Shown: positions 36,081-46,193, counted from the first letter of the stretch. The stretch is DNA of 64,000 bases from an uncultured Flavobacteriaceae bacterium (GCA_947502975.1 CANNBV010000001.1:744001-808000), one strand, 5' to 3'. Translations and numbers: made by a program. The notes: generated by a model from the letters alone, not told the origin.

Positions 36081-37217
36081 ATGAAACTTAATAAACAAGA
36101 TATATTAAAAGCTTTAGAAACCATAACCGTTCCAGGAGAAGGGCAAAATATGGTAGAAAGTGGCGCTGTAAAAAACGTAGTAACTTTTGCTGACGAAGTC
36201 ATCGTAGATATTACGATAAAAAATCCGAGTTTACAGGCTAAGAAGCGAACCGAAGTAGATATACTTAAAACTATTCATGAACGAGTATATGCAAAGGCAA
36301 AAATTACAGTGAATGTAAAAGTGGAAGCCCCAGCAAAACCTAAAACAAATGTTATAAAAGGAAACCCAATTCCAGGGATTCAAAATATAGTGGCAGTAGC
36401 TTCAGGAAAAGGTGGTGTAGGGAAATCTACGGTTACAGCAAATTTGGCGGTATCATTATCTAAAATGGGATTTAAAGTTGGTATTCTAGATGCTGATATT
36501 TACGGGCCATCTATACCAATTATGTTTGATGTGGAAGCTGAAAAACCTTTAGCAGTAAATATTGGTGGTAAATCTAAAATGAAGCCTATTGAAAATTACG
36601 GTGTTAAAGTATTATCTATTGGGTTTTTTACACAACCTAATCAAGCGGTAGTATGGCGAGGACCTATGGCTGCAAAAGCTTTAAACCAAATGATTTTTGA
36701 TGCACACTGGGGAGAGTTAGATTTCTTATTGCTTGACTTACCTCCAGGTACAGGAGATATTCACCTAAGTATTATGCAATCGCTTCCAATTACTGGAGCT
36801 GTTGTGGTAAGCACACCACAAAATGTGGCATTAGCAGATGCTAAAAAAGGTGTAGCTATGTTTCAACAAGACAGCATTCAAGTACCAGTTTTAGGAATTA
36901 TTGAAAATATGGCGTACTTTACACCTGAAGAGTTACCTGATAATAAGTATTATATTTTTGGTAAAGAAGGTGCGAAAAACTTATCCGAAGATTTAAAAGT
37001 GCCATTTTTAGGAGAGATTCCATTAGTGCAAAGTATTAGAGAAGCTGGTGATGTTGGTCGTCCAGCTGCTTTACAAACAGCAACGCCTTTGGAGCAAGCT
37101 TTCGAGAAAATAACGCAAGATGTAGTTCAGGAAGTTGTAAGGCGTAATGATAATTTACCACCAACTGAAGCAATAAAAATCACCACCATGGCTGGATGTT
37201 CAGCTGTAAAAAAATAA
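36081..37217 (+). CDS. mrp: Mrp/ApbC Fe-S cluster carrier ATPase
   Basis: 378 residues: N-terminal DUF59/MIP18 domain (about 1-90), then a P-loop ATPase (VASGKGGVGKSTVTANLA near 106; DADIYGPSIP; LLDLPPGTGDIHLS). Mrp proteins bind and deliver Fe-S clusters to apo-enzymes. The conserved C-terminal CxxC is not seen; only a single cysteine remains in the terminal MAGCSAVKK. Three bases separate it from the NifU-like gene; with the ferredoxin downstream this looks like an Fe-S cluster unit. Confidence 0.92.
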   Translation: MKLNKQDILKALETITVPGEGQNMVESGAVKNVVTFADEVIVDITIKNPSLQAKKRTEVDILKTIHERVYAKAKITVNVKVEAPAKPKTNVIKGNPIPGIQNIVAVASGKGGVGKSTVTANLAVSLSKMGFKVGILDADIYGPSIPIMFDVEAEKPLAVNIGGKSKMKPIENYGVKVLSIGFFTQPNQAVVWRGPMAAKALNQMIFDAHWGELDFLLLDLPPGTGDIHLSIMQSLPITGAVVVSTPQNVALADAKKGVAMFQQDSIQVPVLGIIENMAYFTPEELPDNKYYIFGKEGAKNLSEDLKVPFLGEIPLVQSIREAGDVGRPAALQTATPLEQAFEKITQDVVQEVVRRNDNLPPTEAIKITTMAGCSAVKK

Positions 37218-37220
37218 GAC

Positions 37221-37463
37221 ATGACATCAGAAGAATTAAAAGAAAAAGTTGAAATAGCATTAGATGAAATCCGTCCGTTTTTGCAAAGTGATGGTGGAGA
37301 TATTTCACTATTATCTATTGAAGACGATAAATTGGTGAAAGTCCAGTTGCAAGGAGCCTGTGTTGGCTGCAGTGTTAACCAAATGACCTTGAAGTCCGGT
37401 GTAGAAATGACCATTAAAAAGCATGCGCCTCAAATAGAGCAAGTAGTTAACATAGAAGTATAA
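37221..37463 (+). CDS. NifU C-terminal-like Fe-S scaffold
   Basis: 80 residues, NifU C-terminal (Nfu) domain with the cluster-binding CxxC in GACVGCSVNQ near residue 50. Nfu proteins carry 4Fe-4S clusters to target enzymes. The pair with mrp, three bases apart, supports a joint role. A 203-base spacer with its own promoter and a palindrome separates it from the ferredoxin gene. Confidence 0.92.
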   Translation: MTSEELKEKVEIALDEIRPFLQSDGGDISLLSIEDDKLVKVQLQGACVGCSVNQMTLKSGVEMTIKKHAPQIEQVVNIEV

Positions 37464-37564
37464 GCACAATCAGTTTCTGCAAAACTTTCAATTATAATAA
37501 CATTTTTGTGCTAAAGGTTTTCTAAACGCTTCATAAAATTAAATATTCTACAATTTTTATAAAT

Positions 37565-37581
37565 CCTACTAAATTAGTAGG
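37565..37581 (+). promoter_or_regulatory. 17-base perfect palindrome, possible Rrf2/IscR-type operator
   Basis: CCTACTAAATTAGTAGG: eight-base arms around one base, containing ACTAAATTAGT, which fits IscR/Rrf2-type sites (ACTRWWWYAGT). It lies about 32 bases before the ferredoxin -7 box, around the -45 region. A regulator of this family is not encoded in the window. Confidence 0.45.
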
Positions 37582-37612
37582 GAAAACATTTAAAAGTTTA
37601 AAACACATCACT

Positions 37613-37620
37613 TAAATTTG
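37613..37620 (+). promoter_or_regulatory. Probable -7 box (TAAATTTG) of the ferredoxin gene
   Basis: A perfect TAnnTTTG match 46 bases before the ferredoxin ATG, giving a leader of about 40 bases. Confidence 0.5.
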
Positions 37621-37666
37621 CGGCACGAATTATGTTATGCTCATAACGTAGCACAAATATTAAACT

Positions 37667-37996
37667 ATGCAAGACATAAACATCAAGATAACTGACAGAG
37701 ATGGCGTAATGCACGACATTGTAGCACCAACTGATATGGCCATGAATTTAATGGAGGTGGTACGCTCATACGAATTAGCACCAGAAGGAACCATTGGCGT
37801 TTGTGGCGGTATGGCTATGTGTGCATCTTGCCAATGTTATGTACTAAGCGAAACAGAATTGCCAGAAATGAGTGATGATGAAGAAGCAATGTTATCTGAA
37901 GCATTTGATGTTCAAGATAATTCTCGTTTAGGTTGCCAAATACAGATAACACCAGAAATGGAAGGTCTTGAAGTGGAGTTGGCTCCAGAGAGTTAG
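37667..37996 (+). CDS. 2Fe-2S ferredoxin
   Basis: 109 residues with the plant/adrenodoxin-type cluster motif: cysteines in CGGMAMCASCQC (residues 45-56) and LGCQIQI near 84. Adrenodoxin-like ferredoxins pass electrons to P450s or take part in Fe-S cluster assembly, which fits the mrp/Nfu neighbours. Convergent with the sugar operon that ends at 38034. Confidence 0.92.
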   Translation: MQDINIKITDRDGVMHDIVAPTDMAMNLMEVVRSYELAPEGTIGVCGGMAMCASCQCYVLSETELPEMSDDEEAMLSEAFDVQDNSRLGCQIQITPEMEGLEVELAPES

Positions 37997-38033
37997 TAGT
38001 TTTTTGTTACTTTTAAGTTATAAAGCTTAAAAT

Positions 38034-39179
38034 TCACTTTAGTGGAATTCTTAAATTGCAGGCGTGCCCTCTATGAATACCATCAATTGTAATTCCTAAA
38101 GCCCCGAATAAGTATGTAGGTTTATTATTTTCTATTAATAGCTGTGGGCGTTCTATTTTGTATTCTGTTCTGGTACCATCTTTCTTTAAAATTTTACTTG
38201 GTACCACTAGTGGATATTTAGATTTTTTCCAATCTATACCGTTTTCAGATTCCATCAAAGCAATTGCTCCATTATCTCCAGTAAAAAGCCCCTTAATATC
38301 TGTAACAAGAGCGTAATATTTTTTATTTTGACTCCAAACAAAAGGATCTTCAGCTATCATATGCGCTTCATCAGAACCTTTCAATTCAAAAATTGTCTCA
38401 TGGTGTTTTTTAAAAGGTCCTAATGGATTTTCGGCAAAGGCTACCATATATCTAACTCTATCTCCTTTAGATACATTGTGACTTTCGTTAGTATTATTCA
38501 TGTTAACCTGTTTCCAACCTTTCTGCTTTCCAACCGCTTTGTAAACAGCAAAAACACTTCCATCTGGAGCAATATTTATCGCAGGATTAGAGGTCATCAA
38601 AGCATCAGGAGCATTAGAATCTTTGCTAACATCTATAACAGGCTTTTCTAACCTATGCCACGGACCATCAGGATTATTAGACCACGCAACACCAATACGC
38701 TGATTATTTCTATATACCCACCAATCTTTGTTTTTCATAGATGTTGGTTGTTCAGCTTTTATATGAGAGGTTGTTCCCATATAATATAAATAGTATTTAC
38801 CATCTTTTTTAAATATTGTAGGATTATGTGTTGTAGTGCCATCCCAATAATTACTACCTCTAGGAGGCAAAGCTACATTAACAGTCTTATAAGGCCCATT
38901 AGCTTCATCTGCAACTGCATATGCAATTTCAGAATTAGTTACCCAAGCCATATGACCAAGTTCGTATTTCCAACGCGAATAATACATGTGATATTTGCCA
39001 TCATAGCCTTTGACTACCGAAGCTCCCCATATATGATAATCAGTACTAATGAATTTGTGTTCATCAGAAATTGGTTGTACCATCTTGCCTATATTCAAAT
39101 CATTAGTTTGAGAACAACCAAATACTTGACATAAAACAAACCCTATAAAAAGTGATATGTTTTTAAATTGATTTTTCAT
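38034..39179 (-). CDS. Five-bladed beta-propeller glycoside hydrolase, GH43-like lipoprotein
   Basis: 381 residues: lipobox (VFGC, cysteine about 22) and a five-bladed propeller with repeated blades of the type NPTIFKKDGKYYLYYMGT, MTSNPAINIAPDGSVFAVYK and AEDPFVWSQNKKYYALV, each with an acidic or polar residue at the active-site rim. This suits the GH43/GH32/GH117 clan of exo-acting sugar hydrolases. The exact family and linkage are not certain. Last gene of the operon, 24 bases after GH43. Likely periplasm-facing, anchored. Confidence 0.75.
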   Translation of the reverse strand: MKNQFKNISLFIGFVLCQVFGCSQTNDLNIGKMVQPISDEHKFISTDYHIWGASVVKGYDGKYHMYYSRWKYELGHMAWVTNSEIAYAVADEANGPYKTVNVALPPRGSNYWDGTTTHNPTIFKKDGKYYLYYMGTTSHIKAEQPTSMKNKDWWVYRNNQRIGVAWSNNPDGPWHRLEKPVIDVSKDSNAPDALMTSNPAINIAPDGSVFAVYKAVGKQKGWKQVNMNNTNESHNVSKGDRVRYMVAFAENPLGPFKKHHETIFELKGSDEAHMIAEDPFVWSQNKKYYALVTDIKGLFTGDNGAIALMESENGIDWKKSKYPLVVPSKILKKDGTRTEYKIERPQLLIENNKPTYLFGALGITIDGIHRGHACNLRIPLK

Positions 39180-39203
39180 TTCTTAAATCTAGATTTGTCA
39201 TTT

Positions 39204-40841
39204 TTAGTTGTCTTGACTTTCTAGTTCAAACCAATCAAAAAAGGCTTTATTTTTACTCTCTTCACCTGAAGAAGTTGCATACATACCGATATATACTCCA
39301 TTGAACCGTTGCGCAACTTCATCCGAGATCAAAGTGTAATCCTGAGTTTTTCCAATTGTTTTCAAATCATTTTCAGTTTCACCATAAAAAAATTGTGCTT
39401 CAATACCACTTATTTCTACTTTAAAAAGAACGTCTTTCTTATTGTAGGGTACAGATGCTATGATTTCTGGTTTGAATTTACCCTGATTATTCTTTTGAAA
39501 AACTTTAATAAGAACTATTTCTTTTTTAGTTTTTAATAATTGAAAGTTATTGCCATGTCGTCTATAAATTACTAAACCAGCTTTTTCATTTATTTTTCTA
39601 GTACTGAATGAAAGTTTAGTGTTAGCCTGATAGCTAAAATGTCTTGTGCGTTGTGCAATATAAGCTGGATTTACGAGTTTAGTTAGGGTTTCAGGCTGCA
39701 AATCAATAATAAGCTGCTCGTTATTAAGAGAATACCATTTGTGTTTCGGGGTACGTAAAAAATTCCATTCAAGCCCTAAGACTTCTTTATCAAATTCATC
39801 TCTGTGAGGAATCTCAGGAATTGGTGTCCATGGTAAATCTGGACGTTCTTGTTCTTTTTGGAGCAACCCTTTACCTGGATTAAAAATTGGAGTAATCCCA
39901 CTTTCTTGTTGCGTCATTATCACCTCTGCTAAAAAGGTTTCTCTGGCGAGTGTAACAAACCCATCCACTTGTCTTTTGGCTAACATAACACTCCACCAAT
40001 CCCCATTTTGAGTTTGCACCAAATCGGCATGTCCTGTTTGACCAATCGTATGGGTTTTTCCTAAATGGCGATGTGTCATAACTGGATTAGCATGATTTGG
40101 AATATATGGTCCCCACAAATTTTTACTATTGAAAACCGTAACAGCATGGTATTCCCCAGTGCCGCCTTCTCCAATTAATAACATATATTCACCATCAATT
40201 TTATATAGATGCGGACCTTCAGCCCAACGTGCGTTGGAGGCATGTCCATAAGTTAACTGTTTTTTTTCTCCCAACAGGATACCTTTGTCAGGATTGATTT
40301 CTTGCATCCAAACACCATTTTTTCCTGGCCATTCCTTTTGAGTTCCATCAACAATTCCAGCGCCAGTGTAGTAACATCTACCATCATCGTCCCAAAACAG
40401 GGAAGGGTCAATTCCTGGAGCATTTTCAATCCACATTGGGTCACTCCATGGGCCTTCAGGGTTTTTGGCTGTGATTATGAAATTTCCTTTCTGACCAACC
40501 ATGGTGGTAATAATGTAAAATGTACCATTTCTATAACGAATGGTTGGCGCGAAAATACCATTAGAATTCCTTAAGCCGTCTTTGTATACTATTTGGTCTG
40601 GACGATGTAAACCATGACCAATTTTTTCCCAATTTACCAAATCTTTACTGCGATGGATGGGTAATCCTGGAAACCATTCAAAACTTGAATTCACCATATA
40701 ATATGTGTCTCCAACTCTGCAAATTGAAGGATCTGGATAAAATCCTGATAGAATAGGGTTTTTAAAGGATTTTAGTGCTGTTTGGGCTTGTAAGTCGAGA
40801 CTTAAAATAAGTATAATTACGATATTGAAAACTCTATTCAT
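39204..40841 (-). CDS. GH43 glycoside hydrolase with C-terminal beta-sandwich domain
   Basis: About 545 residues. Signal peptide ([14 protein letters not shown]... QAQ), GH43 propeller with acids in [17 protein letters not shown] (catalytic base), [12 protein letters not shown] (pKa modulator) and [14 protein letters not shown] (acid), and a C-terminal concanavalin-like domain (about 345-545). These features fit the beta-xylosidase/arabinofuranosidase type, but GH43 in algal loci can act on other sugars. I start at 40841 (8-base overlap with GH117), not at the longer frame start 40940, which has no signal peptide at its beginning. Probably translationally coupled to GH117. Confidence 0.82.
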   Translation of the reverse strand: MNRVFNIVIILILSLDLQAQTALKSFKNPILSGFYPDPSICRVGDTYYMVNSSFEWFPGLPIHRSKDLVNWEKIGHGLHRPDQIVYKDGLRNSNGIFAPTIRYRNGTFYIITTMVGQKGNFIITAKNPEGPWSDPMWIENAPGIDPSLFWDDDGRCYYTGAGIVDGTQKEWPGKNGVWMQEINPDKGILLGEKKQLTYGHASNARWAEGPHLYKIDGEYMLLIGEGGTGEYHAVTVFNSKNLWGPYIPNHANPVMTHRHLGKTHTIGQTGHADLVQTQNGDWWSVMLAKRQVDGFVTLARETFLAEVIMTQQESGITPIFNPGKGLLQKEQERPDLPWTPIPEIPHRDEFDKEVLGLEWNFLRTPKHKWYSLNNEQLIIDLQPETLTKLVNPAYIAQRTRHFSYQANTKLSFSTRKINEKAGLVIYRRHGNNFQLLKTKKEIVLIKVFQKNNQGKFKPEIIASVPYNKKDVLFKVEISGIEAQFFYGETENDLKTIGKTQDYTLISDEVAQRFNGVYIGMYATSSGEESKNKAFFDWFELESQDN

Positions 40842-42072
40842 TTGATTTGTTTTTACTTTCTGCGAATTCAGCTTTGGTATTTCTATTTCTAGTGAAACTA
40901 AAACGTGCCAAATAGTTATCACCAGTCCACCAAGTTTCACCTGGGTATATTTTAGTTTTATGGTGGAGTCCCCAACTTAGTGCCTCGGTTGGATGCTTAT
41001 CATTATCTAAAGTAGTTACTAGGCCCATGGCCGTGGGTACCCAGTTTACATAAGACATGATTTCAAAATTAATACCATCTTGGGCGTATTGAATGGTTTG
41101 CCTCTCTGGACCGTCGGCCGATGAGACCATGGCGATCCCCTCTTTATATTTCCAAACGCAAAGTTCATGACCACTATGCGTTATAGGGTTGTGTTCAGAT
41201 TTTATATAAGGCCCTTTAATATTATCTGCAATGGCTACACCCCAGCGTATTTCTCGCCCACCAGCTGTATTTCTCTCTCCCATACGCTCACCTTTGTAAT
41301 ATAAATAGAACTTGTTATTGTAAAATAATAAAGTTGGATCATGTACTTTTTGACTATCGAAACTGCCTTGAGACTTTACAGAAAACCTACTATCTTCTTC
41401 ACCTAACCATTCTCCATCTTTAGAAGCTTCAAGTATAGGAACTAGTAAGCGTTTCCATGGACCTTTTGGGCTATCAGCTATAGACATACCAATTGTATTA
41501 AAGGAACGATTTACATATGGTGCTTTGATACATTGATAGACTAAGTAGTATTTTCCATCATGAACTAATATTTCTGGAGTAAAAACAGATCTGTCGTCGT
41601 AAGCGCCTTTTGGACCAAAGGTAATGGCTACACCTTGTTCTTCCCATTCCCAACCATCTTCTGAGGTAGCATACCATATTTCTGTTTTGTCCCATGGAAA
41701 TACCTTTTTGTCTGGATCTCCGGTACCAAAGCCATATGTTTTTCCAATGGATTTTGAATACCATGTATAATATAGTTCATTCACCTGAATAACCATTGTT
41801 GGATCTCGACGAATAACCCCCTTTTGATAACCTACATCTCCTTTTAATTCATGATTATGGAAAGTGCCAAACCATTCTTCATTTTTATGGTAATGATTTC
41901 TTAATGCTCGTTTAGAAGCTGAACTCATCTTTTGAGGATTTTCAATAGCAAGAAAATCGTAATCTTCTTGGGTATATTGCTCTGTAGTAATGCTAGGAAA
42001 ATCAGTTTGTTTTTGTTCTTTGCAAGAAAACAAAAGAATCATTAAACATGAATATACAGTTAACAATCTCAT
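40834..42072 (-). CDS. GH117 glycoside hydrolase, exo-alpha-galactosidase/neoagarooligosaccharide hydrolase-like
   Basis: 412 residues, lipobox cysteine 17 (LLFSC). Motifs match GH117: [66 protein letters not shown] and [10 protein letters not shown]. Characterised members release 3,6-anhydro-L-galactose from the non-reducing end of neoagaro-oligosaccharides, working as domain-swapped dimers; other clades have unknown specificities. Anchored in the periplasm. In the operon it follows the sulfatase by 97 bases and overlaps the GH43 start, so desulfation then trimming is plausible. Confidence 0.85.
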   Translation of the reverse strand: MRLLTVYSCLMILLFSCKEQKQTDFPSITTEQYTQEDYDFLAIENPQKMSSASKRALRNHYHKNEEWFGTFHNHELKGDVGYQKGVIRRDPTMVIQVNELYYTWYSKSIGKTYGFGTGDPDKKVFPWDKTEIWYATSEDGWEWEEQGVAITFGPKGAYDDRSVFTPEILVHDGKYYLVYQCIKAPYVNRSFNTIGMSIADSPKGPWKRLLVPILEASKDGEWLGEEDSRFSVKSQGSFDSQKVHDPTLLFYNNKFYLYYKGERMGERNTAGGREIRWGVAIADNIKGPYIKSEHNPITHSGHELCVWKYKEGIAMVSSADGPERQTIQYAQDGINFEIMSYVNWVPTAMGLVTTLDNDKHPTEALSWGLHHKTKIYPGETWWTGDNYLARFSFTRNRNTKAEFAESKNKSNE

Positions 42073-42169
42073 TTTCGTTTAGTTTTAATTAGAATTCTTT
42101 AAATGTAATCATTCATATCTTTATACACAATCACTTTAAGTTCAGGGGAAATTTTTTGTTCTGAGCCCA

Positions 42170-44002
42170 TTAAAGTTTTGATATATATACGTAATAAGTA
42201 CCTGCAATAACTTGGTTAGATTCGTCTAACATTTCACTTTTAATATTGGTATATCCTTTTGATAACTTTATATTAAAAGTTACATGCGTTTGTTGATTAG
42301 AAACACGAGCTGCTGTCTTTTCGTGTGTGCCTACTTCAAGTGTAATTGAGTTTATGGGTAAAGCTTTCATTTTTCTGCCATATAACAATCTATCTACTTG
42401 GCCGTCTACCTTCCAAGCATCAATTGTTTTTTTAAAAGCAGGTATTCCTCTGATAGGTGCATTCGCTTCCCTTGGCCATCTTCGTGCTTCAATACGATAG
42501 GTTCCTGATTCTGCAATATGAATATCCCATGAGCCAGACACGGGTTTTCCATCCGCTACTTGAGCATGGTTCCAAGGGACATCTGGCAAGTACCAATCGG
42601 AGGGGGTTAGGTAGGTTTCTTTATCATTAGGATGCCCAACAATTATTTTTGGAAGTTCGCGATCGTTAGGTGAAACTAATTTCCAATACACTTCAAATTC
42701 ATCACGGATTTCAGCTACAACTTCAGGATGTTTTTCAATTACATTTTTTTTTTGACCTGGATCATCAATAATATCGTATAATTCCTCGTTATGAATCAAA
42801 CGCCAACGATTAGTCATACCAGCAGTTCTTTTCCATTTTTGAGCAGTAAACGTTCTTTGGTTTTCGACAAATAGAGTACGGTTTGGAAGCTGTGTTTCAG
42901 ATTTCAATAGTTGTTCTTTAAAACTTCTTCCATCAAATTTCACCTCTTTTGAAGGGCTTAAATCGCAAAGTTCTAATAATGTTGGCAATACGTCGATATG
43001 CGCCGTTAAATCATTCACATCTTTCCCATGTGCCAAATTGCCTTTAGGCCAATGCACAAATAAAGGGACACGATGCCCACCATCATAAGCATCTGTTTTT
43101 CTTCCGCGCATTCCAGCATTGTATAGATCAACACCATCAGTTCCTCCATTATCCGTCATAAATAATAGTATGGTATTGTCAGCTTTTCCCGAAGCTTTCA
43201 AGGCTTTTCTTAATTTCCCAATATTTTGATCTACACGGTTAATTCCCGCATAAAAATAAGTAACATAGTCAGGAACCTTTTCTCCATATCCATCTGTCAT
43301 AGAAGTACTAGATACTGTATGCGGACCATGAGGTAAGTAAGTTGCGAGATACATAAAAAACGGTTTCTCGTGATCTTTATTGATATAGTCTATGGCCTTA
43401 TTAAAAAAAACATCAGGAGCATAGCCTTCAATTTTTTCTCGTTTTCCATTGTGCCAATACTGATCATTTACACGATCATTAAAGAACCAATCATCTGTGG
43501 TACCTGTACCTCCATCACCATTACCAAGCCACTCATCAAACCCTCTGTCTATTGGGCGGTAAGGATAATTAGCTCCTAAATGCCATTTTCCGAACATAGC
43601 AGTCCTGTAGCCTGATGCTTTAAAAACATCAGCCATCGTTTTTTCTGTACTTCTTAGATGATTACCTCCACTTACCGTATGCCATACGCCTACATGGTGT
43701 GAATATTTCCCCGTCATTAAAGCTGAGCGCGTAGGAGCACAAGTTGGGTCTACATGAAAGTCTGTAAAACGAACAGATTCGTCATGGAGTTGATCCATGT
43801 TAGGAGTTTTGATATAGGGATTTCCATGACAACTTAAGTCACCATAACCTTGATCATCTGTAAGAATGACTATAACATTGGGTTTTTCAAAATTTGATGC
43901 TTTCGATGTATTGGAGGAACATGAAAAGTAGGTTAGTGTAACAATTACAATTCCTAACGATTTCAGTACTTTATGGATTTTTTTATTCAACACATCAAGC
44001 AT
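42170..44002 (-). CDS. Formylglycine-dependent S1-type sulfatase
   Basis: 610 residues. Lipobox near Cys28; metal-site DDQGYGDLS (Asp49, Asp50); active-site Cys88 in CAPTRSALMTG, the site of formylglycine conversion, with Arg92. The C-terminal 150 residues form the usual sulfatase cap. The enzyme removes sulfate esters from carbohydrates; Cys-type (CxPxR) rather than Ser-type. Activation needs an anaerobic or aerobic formylglycine-generating enzyme, not encoded here. Position between GH29 and GH117 suggests an L-sugar or anhydro-galactan oligosaccharide. Subfamily cannot be fixed by eye. Confidence 0.92.
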   Translation of the reverse strand: MLDVLNKKIHKVLKSLGIVIVTLTYFSCSSNTSKASNFEKPNVIVILTDDQGYGDLSCHGNPYIKTPNMDQLHDESVRFTDFHVDPTCAPTRSALMTGKYSHHVGVWHTVSGGNHLRSTEKTMADVFKASGYRTAMFGKWHLGANYPYRPIDRGFDEWLGNGDGGTGTTDDWFFNDRVNDQYWHNGKREKIEGYAPDVFFNKAIDYINKDHEKPFFMYLATYLPHGPHTVSSTSMTDGYGEKVPDYVTYFYAGINRVDQNIGKLRKALKASGKADNTILLFMTDNGGTDGVDLYNAGMRGRKTDAYDGGHRVPLFVHWPKGNLAHGKDVNDLTAHIDVLPTLLELCDLSPSKEVKFDGRSFKEQLLKSETQLPNRTLFVENQRTFTAQKWKRTAGMTNRWRLIHNEELYDIIDDPGQKKNVIEKHPEVVAEIRDEFEVYWKLVSPNDRELPKIIVGHPNDKETYLTPSDWYLPDVPWNHAQVADGKPVSGSWDIHIAESGTYRIEARRWPREANAPIRGIPAFKKTIDAWKVDGQVDRLLYGRKMKALPINSITLEVGTHEKTAARVSNQQTHVTFNIKLSKGYTNIKSEMLDESNQVIAGTYYVYISKL

Positions 44003-44014
44003 ACAGTTTCAAAT

Positions 44015-45526
44015 TTACATTTCAATTTTAAATACCCATGCGTAGTCTAAATTAACGTTTTTCGGTAAAGTAATAAGAGTACCCTTAGCTGATTGTTCAA
44101 ATTCAATTTTCCCATCAAATCCTAAAAGTTCAATAGATTTGATGTTGATTTTTGAATCAGTCAAATATTTTATGTTAACATCTTTAATAGGAGCTCTCAA
44201 AACAGTAGCGTACAGTGCTTCATTATTTGTTGTAAAGCGAATGTCTTCTTGAGTAAATCCTTTGTTTTTATCTTCAGATAAATGACCTGTCGCAGTTTTT
44301 GTTGGTCCTTCACCATATACGTCAAAATATGTAGAACCATAAACGGCTTCTCCATTTATTTTTAGCCATCTACCGATATCTAATAATGTTTTCTTTTGAT
44401 CATCTGGAATGATGCCATCTTTTCTTGGGCCAATATTCAATAATAAACATCCATTTTTACTCACAATATCCATTAAATCTGCAATTAAATCTTCTGCTGA
44501 TTTTGGGATCCAATTTTTGGTATAGTACCAAGAGTTTTTACCAATAGAAGTATCTGTTTGCCAATATTCAGTGCGTAACGAATCCATTTTACTGCGTTCT
44601 AAATCAAGCATATGTGTACCTGGTTTGTAAGATTCATAGCGTAAATTCTTAGTTTGAAGTACTACATTCTTATCTCTTTTTAATCCAGAATTATAGTAAT
44701 ACGCTGCTAATTTTTTATGGTAAGGCGCAAATTCTGGACGATCTAAATAAAAATCGAACCAAAGAATATCTGGTTGGTATTTGTCAATAATTTCTTTGGT
44801 TCTAGGCCACCATGTATTAGCTAACCATTCTGGACTTGCAGGGGAATATGGTTTATGTTGTGGCGCATACAAATCTGCAAATTGAGAATCTCCAGTATCA
44901 AATCGATCTTTCTGGGTGTAGAAATTCCAGTTGAAAGCCAAATGCGAACTTACGCCACAAATTAAGCCTTGTTTTTTAATTTCATCGGTTAGGTCTTTTA
45001 ATACATCACGTTTTGGTCCCATAGCAACGGCATTGTAAGGCGTAATACTAGACTCATACAATGCAAAACCATCATGATGTTCTGCTACAGGAACTACATA
45101 TTGTGCACCAGCTTCTTTGAACAAGTCCACCCAAGTTTTAGCGTCAAAGTTCTCCATAGTCCACATAGGAATTAAGTCTTTAAAACCAAATTCCTTCGGG
45201 TCGCCAAAATTTTCCTTATGAAATACAGAGGCAGGATGAGGTATGTCGTTTAATTTTTCACCAGTTACATGGTCTACATGACCTTCATCTAAATACATCC
45301 AACGAGAATACCAGTCAGTATGCATTTCTGGTACAGAATTAGGTCCCCAATGAATAAAGATTCCGAATTTCGCATCTTTCATCCATTGTGGAATTTTATA
45401 ATTGCTTAAACTTTCCCAGTTATCTTCAAAGCTGAATGCTGTTTCTTCTGGTTTCTCAGCTTCCTTAGTTTTACAATTAAAGCAGATTAGCGTTACTAGT
45501 AGTAATAAAAAAATGTTCTTACTCAT
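44015..45526 (-). CDS. GH29 alpha-L-fucosidase-type glycoside hydrolase
   Basis: 503 residues, lipobox (CFNC, Cys18). The (beta/alpha)8 domain carries KFGIFIHWG, the HHDGFALY motif (residues 150-157) and nucleophile Asp258 in DILWFDFYLD; the C-terminal 110 residues form a beta-sandwich. GH29 enzymes hydrolyse alpha-L-fucosides, and one known porphyran-system branch releases alpha-L-galactose. With a FucP-like carrier and mutarotase, L-fucose or L-galactose release is the natural reading. Membrane anchored, periplasmic. Confidence 0.9.
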   Translation of the reverse strand: MSKNIFLLLLVTLICFNCKTKEAEKPEETAFSFEDNWESLSNYKIPQWMKDAKFGIFIHWGPNSVPEMHTDWYSRWMYLDEGHVDHVTGEKLNDIPHPASVFHKENFGDPKEFGFKDLIPMWTMENFDAKTWVDLFKEAGAQYVVPVAEHHDGFALYESSITPYNAVAMGPKRDVLKDLTDEIKKQGLICGVSSHLAFNWNFYTQKDRFDTGDSQFADLYAPQHKPYSPASPEWLANTWWPRTKEIIDKYQPDILWFDFYLDRPEFAPYHKKLAAYYYNSGLKRDKNVVLQTKNLRYESYKPGTHMLDLERSKMDSLRTEYWQTDTSIGKNSWYYTKNWIPKSAEDLIADLMDIVSKNGCLLLNIGPRKDGIIPDDQKKTLLDIGRWLKINGEAVYGSTYFDVYGEGPTKTATGHLSEDKNKGFTQEDIRFTTNNEALYATVLRAPIKDVNIKYLTDSKINIKSIELLGFDGKIEFEQSAKGTLITLPKNVNLDYAWVFKIEM

Positions 45527-45544
45527 TTAATTTCTTTTTAATAA

Positions 45545-46189
45545 TTATAGTTTTATCATATCCTGCCATTTCTCTTGAATGGAACTTTCTGGGTCTGTTT
45601 TTTGAAATTTAGCCACATAAGCTTGCCATTCTTCCTCTCTAGGCAATTTTTGCCATTTGGGACCAACTTCATCTAAATCGAAATCCGGTTTTGCATCCAT
45701 TATTAAAACAACTTTGTCATTCTTGATATAAATCTCCATATCCTTAACACCAACAATCTTCATGTTTTGTGTTATCTCAGGCCATGCTTGACCCATAGCA
45801 TGAACATGCTTGTACTCTTCAATTAAATCTGGTTCTAATAACAGTGTCCAAACAAAACGTTTATAAGGTGCTACACTTGTTTTTAACTGACCTTCATTTG
45901 GGGTGTAAACTTCTTTTTGTTCTAGCTTATAAATACGTTCTAAAGGTGATGCTTCAAAAGAAATATTTAACGTTGATAACTTTTCTTGTATATAAGTATT
46001 ATTCATTTCAACGGAAGCGTCTATCAGCAAAAAATAATCTTCCGATTCTTGATACACTTCGTATGTATAAATATCTTTATGTTGAAGTTGATTTTTAATG
46101 TAGTCTGACGTTAATTCACCTATTACACCAGAAGCATCATCTTCTGAAGATATTAAATATGTAAATCGACGAAATTGGTTTACAGACAT
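45545..46189 (-). CDS. DUF718/L-rhamnose-L-fucose mutarotase-like protein with two repeats
   Basis: 214 residues, twice the length of RhaM-type mutarotases. The C-terminal half (about 107-214) has the DUF718 pattern KRFVWTLLLEPDLIEEYKHVHA, including the expected histidines, and VKDMEIYIKNDKVVLIMD. The N-terminal half (5-90) follows the same order (RRFTYLISSEDDA ... DIYTYEVYQESEDYFLLIDA) but lacks the histidines, so it looks like a degenerate duplicate. Role: anomer interconversion before oxidation or phosphorylation of the sugar. Four bases separate it from the transporter. Confidence 0.8.
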   Translation of the reverse strand: MSVNQFRRFTYLISSEDDASGVIGELTSDYIKNQLQHKDIYTYEVYQESEDYFLLIDASVEMNNTYIQEKLSTLNISFEASPLERIYKLEQKEVYTPNEGQLKTSVAPYKRFVWTLLLEPDLIEEYKHVHAMGQAWPEITQNMKIVGVKDMEIYIKNDKVVLIMDAKPDFDLDEVGPKWQKLPREEEWQAYVAKFQKTDPESSIQEKWQDMIKL

Positions 46190-46193
46190 GTTA

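Noticed and set aside
38011-38032. TTTTAAG/CTTAAAA inverted repeat between ferredoxin and the sugar operon as terminator
   Set aside because: Seven weak A/T-rich pairs; too unstable to support a terminator call.
40842-40940. Longer N-terminus for the GH43 gene starting at 40940
   Set aside because: The extension lies in the GH117 coding region and pushes the signal peptide to residue 34; ATG 40841 gives a proper secretion signal.
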